Part shown: piece by piece, positions 12,053 to 13,001 of the stretch
Numbering within the stretch: the first letter of the stretch is position 1
How the letters are laid out: each line of letters begins with the position of its first letter
Source: an uncultured Collinsella sp.
GTDB lineage: Bacteria > Actinomycetota > Coriobacteriia > Coriobacteriales > Coriobacteriaceae
DNA: 13,001 bases
Reading direction: 5' to 3'
Assembly: GCA_900757385.1 (NCBI GenBank)
Contig: CAAENO010000120.1
Span: forward strand, 1 to 13,001
Made by a program: the position numbers and the translations under genes
The notes under the pieces: model-generated
Told to the model about the DNA's origin: nothing
Databases searched by the model: none
Seen by the model: the letters and a program-made list of their open reading frames with translations, nothing else

Positions 12053-12817
12053 ATGCTGCTACCCGATTCCAAGACCGAGCTCGTCCGCCGTGGCAACAAG
12101 GTCGTTTACGACCTGGGCGACAAGATCGTCAAGGTCTTTAACGAGACCAAGCCTGTCTCCGACGTGTTCAACGAGGCTTTGAATCTTGCCCGCATCAATG
12201 AGTGCGGCATCCGCAGCCCCAAGGCTCTCGAGGTTTCCCAGCTCGAGAACGCCAACGGCTGGGCGCTCGTGACCGAGAAGGTTCCGGGCACCACCCTTGC
12301 CGAGAAGATGACTGCTGAGCCCCAGCGCTTTGGTGAGTATCTCGAGATGTTCGTCGACCTCCAGATCGAGATCCACGGCTATACCTCCCCGCTGCTCAAC
12401 CGTCAGCGCGACAAGTTCGCCCGCATGATCGACAGCCTTGATCAGCTCAATGCCACCACGCGCTACAACCTTCAGGAGCGTCTGGACGGCATGACCAAGG
12501 AGTTCAAGGTCTGCCACGGCGACTTCAACCCCTCCAACGTCATCGTCGGCGACGACGGCCAGCTCTATGTGTGCGACTGGGCACACGCCACCCAGGGCTC
12601 CCCTGCTGCCGACGTTGCCACCACCTACCTGCTCTTTGCCCTCAACAGCAAGGACCAGGCCGAGGCCTACCTGGAGCTCTACTGCGACCGCGCCGACATG
12701 CCCATGCAGGTCGTGCGTCAGTGGACGAGCATCGTCGCCGCTTCCGAGCTCGCTCGTAAGCGCAACGTGAACGATGAGTTCCTGAAGAACTGGATCGACG
12801 TCGTCGATTATCAGTAA
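12053..12817 (+). CDS. Aminoglycoside phosphotransferase (APH)-fold kinase, substrate unknown
   Basis: The 254-residue protein has a kinase-like APH/choline kinase fold. Its N lobe includes KVVYDLGDKIVKVFN (about 16-30, with the probable ATP-anchoring Lys) and ALVTEKVPGTTL, the hinge-like segment. The C lobe has the Brenner catalytic motif HGDFNPSN (H155, D157, N162) and the metal-binding CDWAHATQGSPAADVA (D175). Family members phosphorylate antibiotics, choline, homoserine, sugars or proteins; nothing here identifies the substrate, and a resistance role should not be assumed. ATG at 12053 follows AAGGA at 7 nt. It lies 88 nt after adhE on the same strand with no obvious promoter between, so it may be in the adhE operon. 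Confidence 0.85.
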   Translation: MLLPDSKTELVRRGNKVVYDLGDKIVKVFNETKPVSDVFNEALNLARINECGIRSPKALEVSQLENANGWALVTEKVPGTTLAEKMTAEPQRFGEYLEMFVDLQIEIHGYTSPLLNRQRDKFARMIDSLDQLNATTRYNLQERLDGMTKEFKVCHGDFNPSNVIVGDDGQLYVCDWAHATQGSPAADVATTYLLFALNSKDQAEAYLELYCDRADMPMQVVRQWTSIVAASELARKRNVNDEFLKNWIDVVDYQ

Positions 12818-12852
12818 TATCTGAGCGATTTATTTCGCATCGGAGGCACAAT

Positions 12853-12890
12853 GGAAAACCCCGCAGCTCACATGGGCTGTGGGGTTTTCC
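12853..12890 (+). terminator. Terminator after the kinase gene
   Basis: GGAAAACCCC pairs perfectly with GGGGTTTTCC, extended inward by GCAGC against GGCTGT with one G-T pair and an unpaired base, giving about 15 pairs, 35 nt after the stop. The stem itself ends in TTTTCC followed by TTTA, so it probably works as an intrinsic terminator in the plus direction. Confidence 0.7.
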
Positions 12891-12923
12891 TTTACCCATC
12901 GAGTTTATTCACGCAACAAAATA

Positions 12924-12964
12924 GACTGCTCCGCATCTCATCCTAAGAGAGATACGGAGCAGTC
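12924..12964 (-). terminator. Probable terminator of a minus-strand gene right of the window
   Basis: GACTGCTCCG pairs with CGGAGCAGTC (10 perfect pairs), then after one mismatch ATCTC pairs with GAGAT around a 9-nt loop. Read on the minus strand it is followed by TATTTTGTTG, a T-rich tail; on the plus strand it is followed by CCGCAA. This implies a convergent gene entering from the right. The last 37 bp of the window show no feature. Confidence 0.6.
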
Positions 12965-13001
12965 CCGCAATTACATCTAATAGCAGAAACGTCGATTAAC
13001 G

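Noticed and set aside
12053..12817. Antibiotic resistance annotation for the APH-fold gene
   Set aside because: Only the general kinase fold motifs are present; the gene has host-like codon use and sits in a metabolic context, so resistance is not supported.

Overview
The window looks like chromosomal DNA of a high-GC actinobacterium of the class Coriobacteriia, most likely a Collinsella-type gut anaerobe. This is inferred from an mIHF-type integration host factor in front of gmk and rpoZ, a fermentative bifunctional AdhE, strong preference for codons ending in C or G, and low-GC intergenic regions. No rRNA, tRNA or 16S marker is present, so the genus is inferred.

Layout. (1) Positions 1-1748, minus strand: a tightly packed operon mihF-gmk-rpoZ-thiI (thiI runs off the left edge), with stop and start codons abutting. 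Its upstream gap (1749-1987) holds a candidate promoter, a strong 5' UTR hairpin and a long imperfect stem that probably ends the operon before it. (2) Positions 1988-7439, minus strand: a pyrimidine operon in transcription order leader ORF/attenuator, pyrR, pyrB, pyrC, pyrK, pyrD, pyrF. It encodes the regulator plus aspartate carbamoyltransferase, dihydroorotase, the two subunits of the NAD-linked (class 1B) dihydroorotate dehydrogenase, and OMP decarboxylase. carAB and pyrE are not in the window. (3) Positions 7440-7763: divergent control region between the pyr leader and rpmB. (4) rpmB (plus) with its own terminator, followed at once by a 1.1-kb element (8057-9165): a REP-associated IS200-like tyrosine transposase gene (minus) between perfect 29-bp inverted repeats, with extra internal repeat copies. 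(5) Positions 9166-12817, plus strand: adhE behind a 12-bp-arm inverted repeat and an extended -10 promoter, then a phosphotransferase (APH)-fold kinase gene of unknown substrate, probably cotranscribed. (6) Positions 12818-13001: two large hairpins that look like convergent terminators.

The most interesting item is the pyr leader. A short ORF with its own Shine-Dalgarno sequence overlaps two mutually exclusive RNA hairpins, the second being a classic U-tailed terminator, and its stop codon lies at the terminator loop. That combines a pyrL-like coding leader with a PyrR regulator gene. The second is the transposase element: nested inverted repeats and an 18-nt copy of its own coding sequence in its flank. 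All of this was read by eye; no alignments, folding programs or database searches were run.
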